Made by a program: the position numbers and the translations under genes
Notes under the pieces: model-generated
What the model was told of the DNA's origin: nothing
Seen by the model: only the letters and a program-made list of their open reading frames with translations
Database searches by the model: none
Shown: positions 1-11,222 of the stretch, piece after piece
Position numbering within the stretch: the stretch's first letter is position 1
Layout of the letters: each line of letters starts with the position of its first letter
Assembly (NCBI RefSeq): GCF_010894455.1
Contig: NZ_JAAIXY010000005.1
Coordinates: 474,260-538,259 of the forward strand
Length of the DNA stretch: 64,000 nucleotides
Source: Myxococcus eversor
GTDB taxonomy: Bacteria > Myxococcota > Myxococcia > Myxococcales > Myxococcaceae
Direction of reading: 5' to 3'

Positions 1-2
1 AC

Positions 3-134
3 GACATGGTGAAGGACGTGGACCTCCAGCTCACCACGGCGCGACTCGCCAAGGAGCTGAAGGACCCGGTGCTGGTGCAGGCCGCCTGCGCTCGCGCGTT
101 GGCGGCGGACCCTCGCGTGAAGAAGTGCCCCTGA
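3..134 (+). CDS. C-terminal end of an unidentified protein (partial)
   Basis: The window opens inside a plus-strand frame that reads 43 codons to a TGA at 132-134, ending in KKCP. The residues are mostly charged and alanine-rich with no recognisable motif, so no function is proposed. It converges on lexA, with a small hairpin in the 34-bp gap. Confidence 0.6.
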   Translation, partial: DMVKDVDLQLTTARLAKELKDPVLVQAACARALAADPRVKKCP

Positions 135-141
135 GCGTGAG

Positions 142-156
142 CCCAGGGGCCCTGGG
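142..156. terminator. Hairpin between convergent genes
   Basis: CCCAGG-GGC-CCTGGG forms a perfect 6-bp stem with a 3-base loop, lying between the stop codons of the partial gene and lexA. No U-run follows. It may serve as a bidirectional terminator. Confidence 0.4.
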
Positions 157-168
157 GCCGCGACGACG

Positions 169-834
169 CTATGCGCGCCCGCCCTGCATCTTCCGGTACA
201 CGCCCACGACCAGGCCCAGAATCATCGTGGAGCGGAACTCCGTGCGGCTCACGTAGATGGGCTGCATGGTGGCGTTCGCCGGCTGGAAGCGGATGCGCTC
301 GCCTTCCGGGTAGTAGCGCTTCACCGTGGCCTCGTCCTCGATGAGCGCCACGACGATGTCACCCGGATTGGCCGCCGGCGTCTTCTTCACGAAGAGGTAG
401 TCGCCGTCGTGGATGCCGTCGTCGATCATCGACTGGCCCTTCACCCGCAGGGCGAAGACCTCCCGGCCATTCACGCCGCCCAGGAGGAAGCTGTCGATCT
501 TGACCGAGTCCTCCATGTGCTCCTGCGCGAGCAGGGGCGCGCCGGCCGCCACCTTGCCCAGCAGGGGCACCTCCACCATGCCCGCGTCGCGCTTGGCGCC
601 CAGGCCGAGGAGCAGCCGGGCCCGCTTGGTGGGAACGAGGGAGCGGCTCTGCTGCTCACCCCGATTCAGGTAGCCCTTGCGCTCCAGGGCCTTCAGGTGG
701 TCATTCACCCCGTTGGTGGAGCGGATGTCCATGTGCTCGCCAATCTCCCGGATGGTGGGCGGGAATCCGCGAGTCTCCGACTCCTTCACGATGAAGCTGA
801 GAATCTCGCGCTGGCGGTCCGTCAGCTCTTCCAT
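169..834 (-). CDS. lexA: LexA repressor, SOS regulator
   Basis: LexA binds operators of DNA-damage genes and cleaves itself when activated RecA filaments form. The 221-residue product has the N-terminal winged helix (start [12 protein letters not shown], about residues 1-70) and the S24 autoprotease domain. The cleavage bond is Ala97-Gly98 (KVAAGAP), and the Ser135 (GQSM) / Lys172 (ATVKRYY) dyad is intact. The ATG at 832-834 is preceded by an AGGGAG-type ribosome site. An in-frame upstream extension of 40 codons would run through the operator and is rejected. A LexA-box-like site lies about 75 bp upstream, so autoregulation is likely. The gene is divergent from the hybrid kinase at 1033. Confidence 0.96.
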   Translation of the reverse strand: MEELTDRQREILSFIVKESETRGFPPTIREIGEHMDIRSTNGVNDHLKALERKGYLNRGEQQSRSLVPTKRARLLLGLGAKRDAGMVEVPLLGKVAAGAPLLAQEHMEDSVKIDSFLLGGVNGREVFALRVKGQSMIDDGIHDGDYLFVKKTPAANPGDIVVALIEDEATVKRYYPEGERIRFQPANATMQPIYVSRTEFRSTMILGLVVGVYRKMQGGRA

Positions 835-907
835 GCGCTCCCTCGCTCGGCCGGCCTGATTCCCTTGGAGCAGGTCTCCAGGCAACAGGCTTTCAGTGTC
901 CACTTTC

Positions 908-924
908 CCTGAACATACGTGTAG
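908..924 (-). promoter_or_regulatory. Probable LexA box upstream of lexA
   Basis: On the minus strand the site reads CTACACGTATGTTCAGG. It matches 16 of 17 positions of the Myxococcus xanthus LexA motif as I remember it (CTRHAMRYBYGTTCAGS). The position, about 75 bp before the lexA start in a divergent intergenic region, fits an autoregulatory operator that could also affect the kinase gene at 1033. Confidence 0.7.
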
Positions 925-1032
925 AGTCAATCCGTTCAGTATCCCCGTGCGCACCCTCAGTGTGTGTCGAACTTTTCGGCATTCTCAGTTCTTGAGGGGA
1001 GTCGATGATCTCGACGTACAATTCCGCCTGCT

Positions 1033-4000
1033 TTGTCCGAGCTCCGCCACACGCTGCTCTTCGTCGACGATGAGGCCGACGTCCTGGACATCCTTTCGCG
1101 GATGTTCCAGCGCCGGTATCGCGTCCTCACGGCCTTGAGCGGTCAGGCCGCGTTGGAAGTCCTACGTCGCGAGTCGGTGGACGTGCTCGTCACGGACCAG
1201 CGGATGCCGGAGATGACGGGCATCGAGCTGGCGGCGACAGCGCGCGCGGAGGGGTTCGACGTCACCACGCTGTTGTTGACGGGCTTCACCGACCCCGATG
1301 ACCTGATCGCGGCCATCAACAAGGGGCAGGTGTACCGGTACATCACCAAGCCCTGGGACGTGAACGACCTGCTCATCACCGTGAAGAACGCGGTGGAGTA
1401 CACGCAGCTGCGGCGGGACAAGGAGCGGCTCATCCGCCAGCTCCACCAGCGCGTGGAAGCGTTGTTCGTGCTCTACGAAGTGAGCCGGGCCAGCGCGAAT
1501 GATCCGGCCAGCTACGACAACATCATCGACCGCGTGCTCATCGCCGTGGCGCGCGTGCTGCCGTACGACTGCGGCGCGGCGCTCATCGCCCCGGACGAGT
1601 CGCGCAGCGCGACGCTGCGGCTGCGCTGTCACGGCACCGTGGGCGAGCAGGCGTTGTTGGGCGTGAAGGAGTCGATGCTCGGCGCGTACCGCAAGAGCAG
1701 CGGCCTGTTGTTGCCGGAGGACCGGGTCATCACCCGCGTGGCGGGGACGACGACGCAGGACGCGGCGGCGCCTGCCGTGTACCCCAGCCAGCTCACGGTG
1801 AACCTGGTCGCGGGTGGACGTCCGGTGGGCATGCTGTCGCTGTTCAGCCAGCGCGCGGACGCCTTCACCGAGGACGACGGCGTGCTGCTGGACGTGCTCG
1901 CCAACCAGACCGCGGACGCCATCCAGTCCCTGCGCTCGGCGGAGGAAGAGGCCCGCCACCGCATGGAGCGGATGGTGGAGTCCATGGCCGACGGCGTGGT
2001 GCTCACCGACGAGAAGAACGACATCGTCGTGATGAACCCGGCGGCGCGGCGGCTCTTGCGCGTGGGGGATGACCCGACGGAGCACACCAGCCGGATGATG
2101 GAGGAGCGGCTGGGCTTCCAGCCCTTCCACCTGGTGCGCGGCTGGGAGTACAGCGGCACGCAGGTGCTGCGCGAGGAGGTGAAGCTCTTCGACCGCCACG
2201 TGCAGACGACGACGACGCCGGTGAGCGATGCGCGCGGCACGCTGCGTGGTGTGTGCGTGGTGCTGCGCGACATCACCGACCAGAAGCGGCTGGAGGAGCG
2301 CAAGGACGAGTTCGTCTCCATGGTGAGCCACGAGCTGCGCACGCCGCTCACGTCCATCTCCGGCGCGCTGGACCTGGTGCTCAACTTCATGGCCGGCGAC
2401 ATCAACGAGCGCCAGCGCCGCTACCTGTCGCTGGCCCGGGATTCGACCGAGAAGCTCAACACCATCGTCGACGACCTGTTGGACTTGTCGAAGTTCGCCA
2501 AGGGCCGCCTGCGGATGAACTTCGAGGTCGCCTACCTGGACGAGCTCGTCCAGCGGGTGGTGGAGAAGTACGGCCCGGCCTTCGGTGAGAAGCGCGTGCA
2601 GGTGACGCCGGGGCTGCCGCGCCATCCGCTGCGCGTCATCGCCGACCCGAACCGGCTCAACCAGGTCCTCAACAACCTGCTCAACAACGCGGTGAAGTTC
2701 ACCCCGGAGGGCGGCGAGGTGCGCGTGGAGCTGCACGCCACGTCCAGCCTTCCTGGCTACGTGGTGCTCTCCTGCTGGAACAGCGGCGACCCCATCGCCG
2801 AGGACAGCCTGGAGCGCATCTTCGACCGCTTCGAGCAGGCGCGCACCAAGGCCAACCGCACCGTGCGCGGTACGGGCCTGGGCCTGGCCATCTGCCGCAA
2901 CATCGTCGAGGCCCACGGTGGCCGCATCTGGTGCGAGCCGTGCGCGGATGGCGTGCGCTTCATGGCGGTGTTGCCCACCGAGCCGCCGCCGGAGCTGCGC
3001 CAGTCCGACGAGGCGGGTGAAGTGCCGGGGCCCCGACGCCGCGAGAGCCGGGGCCGCGTGCTGGTCATCGAGGGCGAGCCGGAGGTCGGCTACATCGCGA
3101 AGGCGCTGATGACCGCGCGTGGCTACGACGTGCGGCTGGCGTTCAACGCGGAAGAAGGCATGTCGAGCGCGCGGCTCTACCACCCGGACATGGTGCTGGT
3201 GTCCGTGCGGTTGCCGGACGTGGACGGGCTGCGGCTGGCGGAGATCCTCCGGCATGACCCGGAGACGCGGCGCGCGCCACTGCTGCTCTCGTCCGCCTTC
3301 GACGAGCGTCAGCGCGCCTTCCGCGCCGGGGCGGATGCCTTCCTGGTGCGCCCGCTGATGCCGGACAAGCTGCTGGCCACGGTGGACTCGCTGGTGCGCG
3401 GTCGCGCGGGCACGGCCCATGGCCGCGTGCTGGTGGTGGACGACGACGTGAAGATCGCCACCATCTGTCGCGAGGTGCTGGAGAACATCGGCTTCGACGT
3501 GGTGGTGGCGGGCTCGCTGGAAGAGGGGCGCCGCTCCCTGCGCGAGCGCCGGCCGGACGTCATCCTGCTGGACGTGACGCTGCCGGACGGCGACGGCTTC
3601 CTCTTCCTGGAGGAGATAAAGGCCGAGCGCGCCAGTGGCCACATCTCCGTCATCTTCATCTCCGCCCGCGCGGAGACGTCCTCGAAGGTGCGCGCCCTCA
3701 AGCTGGGCGGCGACGACTACCTCACCAAGCCCTTCGATGCGCTGGAGCTGGGCGCCCGGGTGGAGAGCGTGCTGCGCCGCAAGGAGCAGGAGCTGTCGGC
3801 TTCTCCAACGACGCAGCTTCCGGGCTCCACCGCGATTGAGCGCGAGGTGCAGCGGCGGCTCGTGGCGCGGCGGCCGTTCGCGTTCTGCTACCTGGACCTG
3901 GACAACCTCAAGGCCTACAACGACTACTACGGCTTCGCGAAGGCCGACGGTGTCGTGAGGCAGACGGGCGACCTGATGCGCGAAATCTTCGCGCAGGAAG

Positions 4001-4355
4001 GCGTGCCCGGAGACTTCCTGGGCCACGTGGCCGGAGACGACTTCGTCTTCATCGCCGCGCCGGAGTCGGTGGACCGCGTCTGTCAGACGGCCATCGAGAC
4101 TTTCGACCGCATCATCCCGCTCTACTACGACAGGCAAGACAGGGAGCGGGGCCACATCGAGGCGGAGGACCGCTATGGTGAGCGGCGGCGCTTCCCCATC
4201 ATGAGCGTGTCCATCGTCGCGGTGATGACGGACGGCACCCAGGACCACGCGGAGCTGGCTCGCCGCGCGGCCGACATGAAGAAGCGCGCCAAGGCCATCC
4301 TGGGCTCCGTCTATCTGCGCAGTGACCGGGAGCAGGTGGTACGCTCCGTCGCCGG

Positions 4356-4359
<4 letters not shown>
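1033..4359 (+). CDS. Hybrid histidine kinase: REC-GAF-PAS-HisKA-HATPase-REC-REC-degenerate GGDEF
   Basis: This is a soluble 1108-residue multi-domain signalling protein. Domains in order: receiver 1 (about 7-120, Asp55 in VTDQRMPEMTG), GAF (about 145-300), PAS (about 305-420), HisKA with His433 in VSHELRTPL, HATPase (NNLLNNAVKF, GTGLGLAI), receiver 2 (about 675-790), receiver 3 (Asp847 in LLDVTLPDGDG) and a C-terminal GGDEF-like domain. Receiver 2 has Ser724 at the phospho-Asp position and a poor acidic pocket (VIEGEPE), so it is probably not phosphorylated. The GGDEF signature reads AGDDF (1000-1004), so cyclase activity is doubtful. The start is TTG with no ribosome site nearby; an ATG at 1005 with a good GGGGAG lies in another frame. 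The stop overlaps the next kinase start (GTGA). Confidence 0.9.
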
Positions 4360-6203
<1,844 letters not shown>

Positions 6204-6239
6204 GCATCCCACTCCGGCTGTGATAGCTAGAGGGACTCC

Positions 6240-7208
6240 ATGGCTGAGCCTCGCCCCTCCCGGCGCCAGACGCCGTTCTTCATCGGCCTCGCGTTGATCC
6301 TCGCGGCCCTGCCGCTGGGGTGGTTCGTCTTCCTGCGCCAGCCACCTCCTCCGCCTCCTCCGCCCGCCCCGCTCGTGGTGCCGGCGGCCGCGCCCGCGGT
6401 GACGCGGCCGTTGGAGCTGGAGCTGACCGAGGTGACGGGCACCGTGGAGGTGAAGGAGGGCGATGGCACCTGGCGCAAGGCCTCGGTGGGCATGGCCCTG
6501 CGGCGGCACGACAAGGTGCGCACGGATGATGGCTCGTACGCCGTGCTCATCGGCGGCGAGGCGGTGGAGTTCCGCATGGACCCGGGCACCGAGGTGTCCG
6601 TGGAGGAGCTGACCGCGTCGGTGTCCCGCCTCCTGCTCGCCAACGGTATGGCGACCGCCGTCGTGCGTCCCGGCAAGCGCCACACCTTCGAGGTGAGGGC
6701 CGCCCAGAGCGACGCGGTGGCCACCCTGCACGAAGCCGGTGCCTTCACCATGAGCAACAACGGCCAGGGCACCGTGGCCGTCGGCACGCGCGAGGGCGAG
6801 GTGACACTGCTCGGGAAGGGCAAGGTCGTCATCGTCCGCGCGGGTCAGCAGTCCGTCATCCGTCCGGGCCAGGCCCCGTCAGAGCCCGCCGCAGTGCCCA
6901 CCAGCCTCTTGCTCAAGGTGGACTGGCCCTCGGAGCGCACCCGTCGCGAGAAGGACCTCGTCGTGCGAGGCCAGACGACCCCCGGCAGCCGCGTGCAGGT
7001 GAATGACGTGCGCGTGCTCGCCGACGCGGAGGGCCGCTTCGAGCGCAAGGTGAAGCTGCGCGAGGGCTCCAACACCGTGGACGTGCGCGCCGTGGGCGTC
7101 GGCCGTGTCGAGCAGCGTGAGAAGGCCGAGCTCATCGTCGACACCCGGCCTCCTTCGCTGAAGACCGACTCCGACATCTGGAATCAGGCCAGCGACGCAA
7201 CTCCCTGA
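6240..7208 (+). CDS. Membrane-anchored FecR-domain protein with Ig-like tail
   Basis: The 322-residue protein has one N-terminal TM (about 12-31), a proline run and an extracytoplasmic FecR-type domain (about 60-210; RTDDGSYAVLIGGEAVEF is typical). A short Ig-like or filament-type domain follows (about 220-300, VVRGQTTPGSRVQVNDV). The ATG at 6240 follows AGAGGGACTCC. FecR domains in myxobacteria often lack an iron-transport partner, and none is seen here. It lies 36 bp after the sensor kinase and may be the last gene of that operon. It is separated from the next genes by a promoter and riboswitch. Confidence 0.82.
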   Translation: MAEPRPSRRQTPFFIGLALILAALPLGWFVFLRQPPPPPPPPAPLVVPAAAPAVTRPLELELTEVTGTVEVKEGDGTWRKASVGMALRRHDKVRTDDGSYAVLIGGEAVEFRMDPGTEVSVEELTASVSRLLLANGMATAVVRPGKRHTFEVRAAQSDAVATLHEAGAFTMSNNGQGTVAVGTREGEVTLLGKGKVVIVRAGQQSVIRPGQAPSEPAAVPTSLLLKVDWPSERTRREKDLVVRGQTTPGSRVQVNDVRVLADAEGRFERKVKLREGSNTVDVRAVGVGRVEQREKAELIVDTRPPSLKTDSDIWNQASDATP

Positions 7209-7237
7209 AGCCACGAGCATGCGGGCAAGCGGTCGGC

Positions 7238-7267
7238 TTGACCCCTGGCAGGGGGTCTCCCTAGACT
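7238..7267 (+). promoter_or_regulatory. Sigma70-type promoter for the riboswitch operon
   Basis: TTGACC (7238-7243) and TAGACT (7262-7267) are separated by 18 bp. Transcription would start near 7274, just before the riboswitch fold, leaving a 5' leader of about 185 nt before the gene at 7458. Confidence 0.65.
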
Positions 7268-7283
7268 CCAACCCACAGTCGTT

Positions 7284-7390
7284 CCTGTTCAAGGGCAATC
7301 CTGGCCGAAAGGCCTGGTGCGCAAAGCCGCGGGGCCTGAAGTCCGGCCGGCCGTGACCGCCGTGGGAAGCACGCTCCGGGGAGCATTCCG
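7284..7390 (+). promoter_or_regulatory. GEMM-I (cyclic di-GMP-I) riboswitch
   Basis: The leader contains the GEMM-I core in order: AGGGCAATCC (7292-7301), a hairpin capped by a GAAA tetraloop (loop 7307-7310, stem CCTGGCC/GGCCTGG), then GCGCAAAGCC (7319-7328). A second helical region begins GGGGCCTGAAG, the expected tetraloop-receptor arm. The first-helix position equal to Vc2 G20 is G, which by the known rule favours cyclic di-GMP over cGAMP. A short GCTCC/GGAGC hairpin at 7373-7384 could belong to the expression platform. The 3' boundary is approximate. Confidence 0.85.
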
Positions 7391-7457
7391 GACCCACTGC
7401 GCCTTGTGCGGGCCATGGGTCTGTCGTTCCTGAGTCCCCCCGGGAAGGTGGTTTCAA

Positions 7458-9119
7458 ATGCTGCGCGCTCTCGCCGTCGTGACGTGCTTGCTGCCTGCGC
7501 TGTCCCCCGCCTCCCCTCAAGTCGGCAGTCTCAGCGGGTCCGCCAAGGTGGTGAATGGCGGGCCCGGAGACCAGACGGACCCTCACGTGAGCGGGGCGCT
7601 GGTCGCGTACACGAGCGAGTCCGGTGGCACGAGCGAGATTCGCTACCAGGACATGGTGTCCGGAGTGGACCAGGCCATTCCGAACGACGGTGCGTTCGAC
7701 TTCGTGTCGGACATCAGCGGAAGCACCGTGGTGTTCACTCGCGTCAACACCTCCAGCGCCATCTACACGTACGAGGTGGGCAAGGCACAGGCGCCGGTGG
7801 AGCTGGCACCCCAGGCGGGCAGCAGCCGGCGCGCGGCGGTGATTGGGGGCCGCACCGTGGCGTGGCAGGACTTCGGCTACACCGGCAGCACGCTGGAGCC
7901 GGAGATCGCCCTCTACGATTTGGACCAGGGCACGCTCACCCGGCTCACGGATGATCGCATGCTGGACCGCACACCGTCGGTGTCCCCGGATGGGAAGACG
8001 GTGGTCTGGGCCAAGTGCGATGCCCAGGGCCAGCACTGCGACATCTGGCAGGCGCGCTGGGCGGGCAACGGCTTCAACTCGCAGGCGCTCACCGGCAGCG
8101 AGGGCGAGGAGTCCCAGCCCGACACCAACGGAGACATCGTCGTCTACGCGAGCACGCGCACCGTGGACGGTGTGTCGGACCGGGACATCTACTGGAAGCC
8201 CGTGAATGGCGGCACCGAGCAGCGACTCGCGCTGCCGGGGCTGGATGCGAACCCCAGCATCAGCGGCTCGTTGATCGCCTTCGAGCGCAGGGACCCGACG
8301 AAGGGCGACTTCGACATCGCGCTCTACGACTTGGACACGCAGACGCTCTACCTGCTCACCCAGTCGCCGGAGAACGAGAACCTCAATGACTTGAGCGTGT
8401 CCGACGACGGCACCGTGCGCGTGGTGTGGACGGTGGCGGAGAACGGGGACTTCAACGTGCGCTCGTTCACCTTCAAGCTCCCGAGAGAGCTCCCCTGTGA
8501 CGCCTCGCCCGCGGAGCCGACGCGGACGGCCGAGGCGGTGTGCACTCAGCCCGGGTCGACGCCGCTCCTGGCCGCGCTGGAGGTGGCGCGGACGACGGGG
8601 CAGCCCAACGCGGTGTCACTCGGCTTCCATGGCCTGGGTGCGGGAGTCATGTGTGTCGACAACGGCTACAGCGGCGAGCGCGCCACCTCCGGCTGGGTCT
8701 GGTTGGACGGCGCGGAAATCGTTGACCCATCCCGCTTCAAGCCCACCGTGTCGTTGGTTGCGCGGGACGTCACGCTGGATGGCAACACGTGGCTGGCGGC
8801 GCTGATCTCAGGAAATCCCGGAAGCTCCTTCCGCATTCGCATCTACGGCACCGCGTCGCAGTGCGGTGTGACGCAGCCGGTGGCGGGGGAGGAGCTCATT
8901 CCGGGCCACTCCGTGGCACCCCTCACGCTTGAGGTAGGCGGGGTGTCACCCCTGACCTTCGTGCCGCTGAGTGACGAGCCTGGAGCAGGGTGTAGCGCGA
9001 GTGGCACGTCGGTGGCGGCGGCGGGACTGGTGCTGGTGGCGTTGTGGCTGGCGCGACCCCGGCGGGTCTCGGTGGTGGTTTCGCGGAAGGAGCTTCGGCG
9101 GAGAGGACGGGCCCTGTAG
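7458..9119 (+). CDS. Exported TolB-like beta-propeller protein with MYXO-CTERM-like tail
   Basis: The 553-residue product has a signal peptide (about 1-20). About six repeats follow of the TolB/DPP4 propeller kind, with motifs such as SVSPDGKTVVWAK, DGDIVVYAS-like strands and LYDLDTQTLYLLT (about 25-330). An unassigned domain leads to a C-terminal GCSASG motif, a hydrophobic segment and an Arg-rich end (about 515-540). That layout resembles MYXO-CTERM, but an extra basic tail of about 15 residues follows. GGGAAGGTGG precedes the ATG. It is the first gene behind the GEMM-I riboswitch and heads a four-gene run. Confidence 0.82.
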   Translation: MLRALAVVTCLLPALSPASPQVGSLSGSAKVVNGGPGDQTDPHVSGALVAYTSESGGTSEIRYQDMVSGVDQAIPNDGAFDFVSDISGSTVVFTRVNTSSAIYTYEVGKAQAPVELAPQAGSSRRAAVIGGRTVAWQDFGYTGSTLEPEIALYDLDQGTLTRLTDDRMLDRTPSVSPDGKTVVWAKCDAQGQHCDIWQARWAGNGFNSQALTGSEGEESQPDTNGDIVVYASTRTVDGVSDRDIYWKPVNGGTEQRLALPGLDANPSISGSLIAFERRDPTKGDFDIALYDLDTQTLYLLTQSPENENLNDLSVSDDGTVRVVWTVAENGDFNVRSFTFKLPRELPCDASPAEPTRTAEAVCTQPGSTPLLAALEVARTTGQPNAVSLGFHGLGAGVMCVDNGYSGERATSGWVWLDGAEIVDPSRFKPTVSLVARDVTLDGNTWLAALISGNPGSSFRIRIYGTASQCGVTQPVAGEELIPGHSVAPLTLEVGGVSPLTFVPLSDEPGAGCSASGTSVAAAGLVLVALWLARPRRVSVVVSRKELRRRGRAL

Positions 9120-9132
9120 ACTTCTACGCGTC

Positions 9133-11067
9133 CTGAAACATTTTCCGCTCCCCGCCATTCTATTGCTGTGCGTGTGTGCTTCGGCCAGAGCCGACACACT
9201 GGAGCTGCTTGGGCCGTCGTCCGCCGTGACGCCCGAGGGTTTCCCCGTGGCGGTGGTGCGCAAGGATGCGTCTGGAGTTCCCGTGCCGCTGGCGGGCACA
9301 CCCACCGTCATCGTGGAGGGCGCGGAGCTGCGTGAGGGACTCGCGCAGCCACCGCTCCGCACCTTCATCGTCGTGCCCCACTCAGGGGCTCGTGACGTGG
9401 TGGTGCGCGCGCGCGTGGATGGATTGGAGGCGCAGGCGCGCTTCGTGCTCGGACCTCCCGCCACTGACGTGAAGCTGGGACTTGAGCCCGCCGCTCCGGT
9501 GAAGGGCCGCGACAAGGAGGCGGTGCTCACCGTGAGTCTGCTGCGCCCGGATGGCACGGCCGACGACAGCGGCGCGCCGCCCGTGGTGCGTGTCAGCACT
9601 GGCAGGGTGGAAGGGTTGGAGCGTGTCGCGCCTGGAATGTATCGGGCGCGCTACATCCTCCCGGACACGCGGCATCCCGAGGTGGCCATCCTGGTGGCGT
9701 TCTCCGCGTGGCCCAGTCCGCAGTCGGTGCATGGGGCCTATGGGCGAGTGCTGGTTCCGCTCGCCGCGTCGGTGAACCTGCCGGGCACGACGGAGCCGGA
9801 TGCGCGCATCTCCATCGACATCGCGGGGGCGACGTTCGGTCCGGTGACGGCGGGCGCGGATGGTCGCTTCCGTCTCCCCATCGTCGTGCCGCCAGGACAT
9901 CGCTTCGGCCAGGGCCGCGTGGTGGACCGGGCGGGCAATGCGAAGCGACAGAACATCGATTTGAACCTGCCGCCCACCGACGGGCTCGCGTGCGTGTTCC
10001 AGCCGCAGCGACTTCCGGCGGATGGTGTGTCGCGGGCGCGGTTGTTGTGCGCGACGAGCGACCCGCTGGGCAAGCCGGTGGAGGATGCGAAGGTGACGGC
10101 GCAGGCGCGTCGCGGTGTCCTCAAGGGGCCGTCGCGCGCGGCGGGCGGCATGCTGGAGTGGCTCTACACGGCGCCCCGCACGGTGGGCGACGACGAGCGA
10201 ATCGAAGCGGCCTGGCCTCAACGCGGCGCGGGCTCTCGCGAGGTGCTGGCGCTCCAGTTGGTGCAGGGACCGGTGACGGAGCTGGCCATGTCCGTGTCGG
10301 AGCCGCTGGTGCATCGCGGCGCCCAGGCACAGGTGGCAGTGCGCGCGCGGGATGCGCTCGGACGTCCTCGTCCTGGCGCGACTTTGTCTCTCACCGCGCC
10401 CGAAGGGGACTTCACTCCGCCGGTGGAGCCCGCGCCCGGTGACTTCGCGAGCGCCTGGCAGCCGCCGGCCTCCGGAGGCGAGGAGGAGGTGACGCTGAGC
10501 GCGCGGGCGTGGGGACCGGTGGGCAGCGAGCCGGCGCGCATCGCTGTATGGCCGCGCGGAGGTGTGCTGTACGCGGGCGTGTCGGACCTGGCGGGGCTGC
10601 CGGTGCCCTCGCAGCCGCTGCGTCTGGATGGGCACGAACTGACCACGGGCCTGGATGGCACGGTGTCCCTGGGGAAGCTGGCTCCGGGCGCGCATCTGGT
10701 GGCGCATGGGCTGTGGACGGGGTTGGTGCGCACCGTCCATGTCCTGGGGGGCGAGGGACTGGCGTATCCGTTGGACCCGCCGCTCGTGCCCGAGGCCGTC
10801 TCACAGCAGGTTCGCGTGGCGCCCCAGGTCCCCGTCAACGTGCGGCTTCGCGTGGAGGGCACGCGCGTGACGTACTGGGTGGAGGATTCGCGCGGCCGCA
10901 TCCTGGAAGGGCGCGCGGTGCATGTCGCGCTGTCGGACGGAGCGCGCGAAGGCGACGAGGTCCGCGAGGGACGCACGTCGTTCACGGTGCGCGCCACGCG
11001 ACCGGTGAGTGTCTCCGTGGCGGACGTCGCCACGGGTGTCACCGCGCTCGTCGAGGTGCGTCCATGA
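9133..11067 (+). CDS. Exported multi-domain Ig-like protein, non-canonical start
   Basis: From about residue 1 the frame encodes a good signal peptide (LKHFPLPAILLLCVCASARA, then DTLELL), followed by about 620 residues of beta-rich, Ig/invasin-like sequence without enzyme motifs. No ATG or GTG precedes the signal peptide except far upstream inside the previous gene. The best start is CTG at 9133, 14 bp after the TAG of the propeller gene; a TTG at 9163 would leave too short a signal peptide. Reinitiation after the upstream gene is likely. The stop overlaps an ATG at 11064 (ATGA). Probable surface or periplasmic scaffold; function unknown. Confidence 0.7.
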   Translation: MKHFPLPAILLLCVCASARADTLELLGPSSAVTPEGFPVAVVRKDASGVPVPLAGTPTVIVEGAELREGLAQPPLRTFIVVPHSGARDVVVRARVDGLEAQARFVLGPPATDVKLGLEPAAPVKGRDKEAVLTVSLLRPDGTADDSGAPPVVRVSTGRVEGLERVAPGMYRARYILPDTRHPEVAILVAFSAWPSPQSVHGAYGRVLVPLAASVNLPGTTEPDARISIDIAGATFGPVTAGADGRFRLPIVVPPGHRFGQGRVVDRAGNAKRQNIDLNLPPTDGLACVFQPQRLPADGVSRARLLCATSDPLGKPVEDAKVTAQARRGVLKGPSRAAGGMLEWLYTAPRTVGDDERIEAAWPQRGAGSREVLALQLVQGPVTELAMSVSEPLVHRGAQAQVAVRARDALGRPRPGATLSLTAPEGDFTPPVEPAPGDFASAWQPPASGGEEEVTLSARAWGPVGSEPARIAVWPRGGVLYAGVSDLAGLPVPSQPLRLDGHELTTGLDGTVSLGKLAPGAHLVAHGLWTGLVRTVHVLGGEGLAYPLDPPLVPEAVSQQVRVAPQVPVNVRLRVEGTRVTYWVEDSRGRILEGRAVHVALSDGAREGDEVREGRTSFTVRATRPVSVSVADVATGVTALVEVRP

Positions 11068-11222
11068 GGCGCTCGGGCCTGGGGACAGGGCGTGTCCATG
11101 GACGTGCCCGCGCTGCTCGCCGAGGTGCGTCCATGAAGCGCTCGGGCCTGCTGGTGCTGAGCGTGCTGCTGTGCGCCGGGGCGGCCTCGGGACAGGGCGT
11201 GTCCATGGACGTGCCCTCCTTG
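11046..11222 (+). repeat. Imperfect tandem duplication at a gene junction
   Basis: The segment GAGGTGCGTCCATGA-GCGCTCGGGCCTG is present at 11053 and again 69 bp later at 11122. Both copies continue with GGGACAGGGCGTGTCCATGGA. Copy 1 lacks the 38 nt of copy 2 (11151-11188) that encode the signal-peptide core, so copy 1 is a dead duplicate of the start of the beta-barrel gene. Confidence 0.85.

Noticed and set aside
1162..4248. 1028-codon minus-strand frame across the hybrid kinase
   Set aside because: It is the mirror frame of a well-supported kinase gene; the His/Arg/Gln-rich composition is typical of high-GC shadow frames.
10509..11132. Long in-frame extension upstream of the beta-barrel gene
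   Set aside because: It runs antiparallel in composition through the Ig-like gene in another frame, is Arg/Gly-rich as in GC-driven open frames, and would bury the signal peptide.
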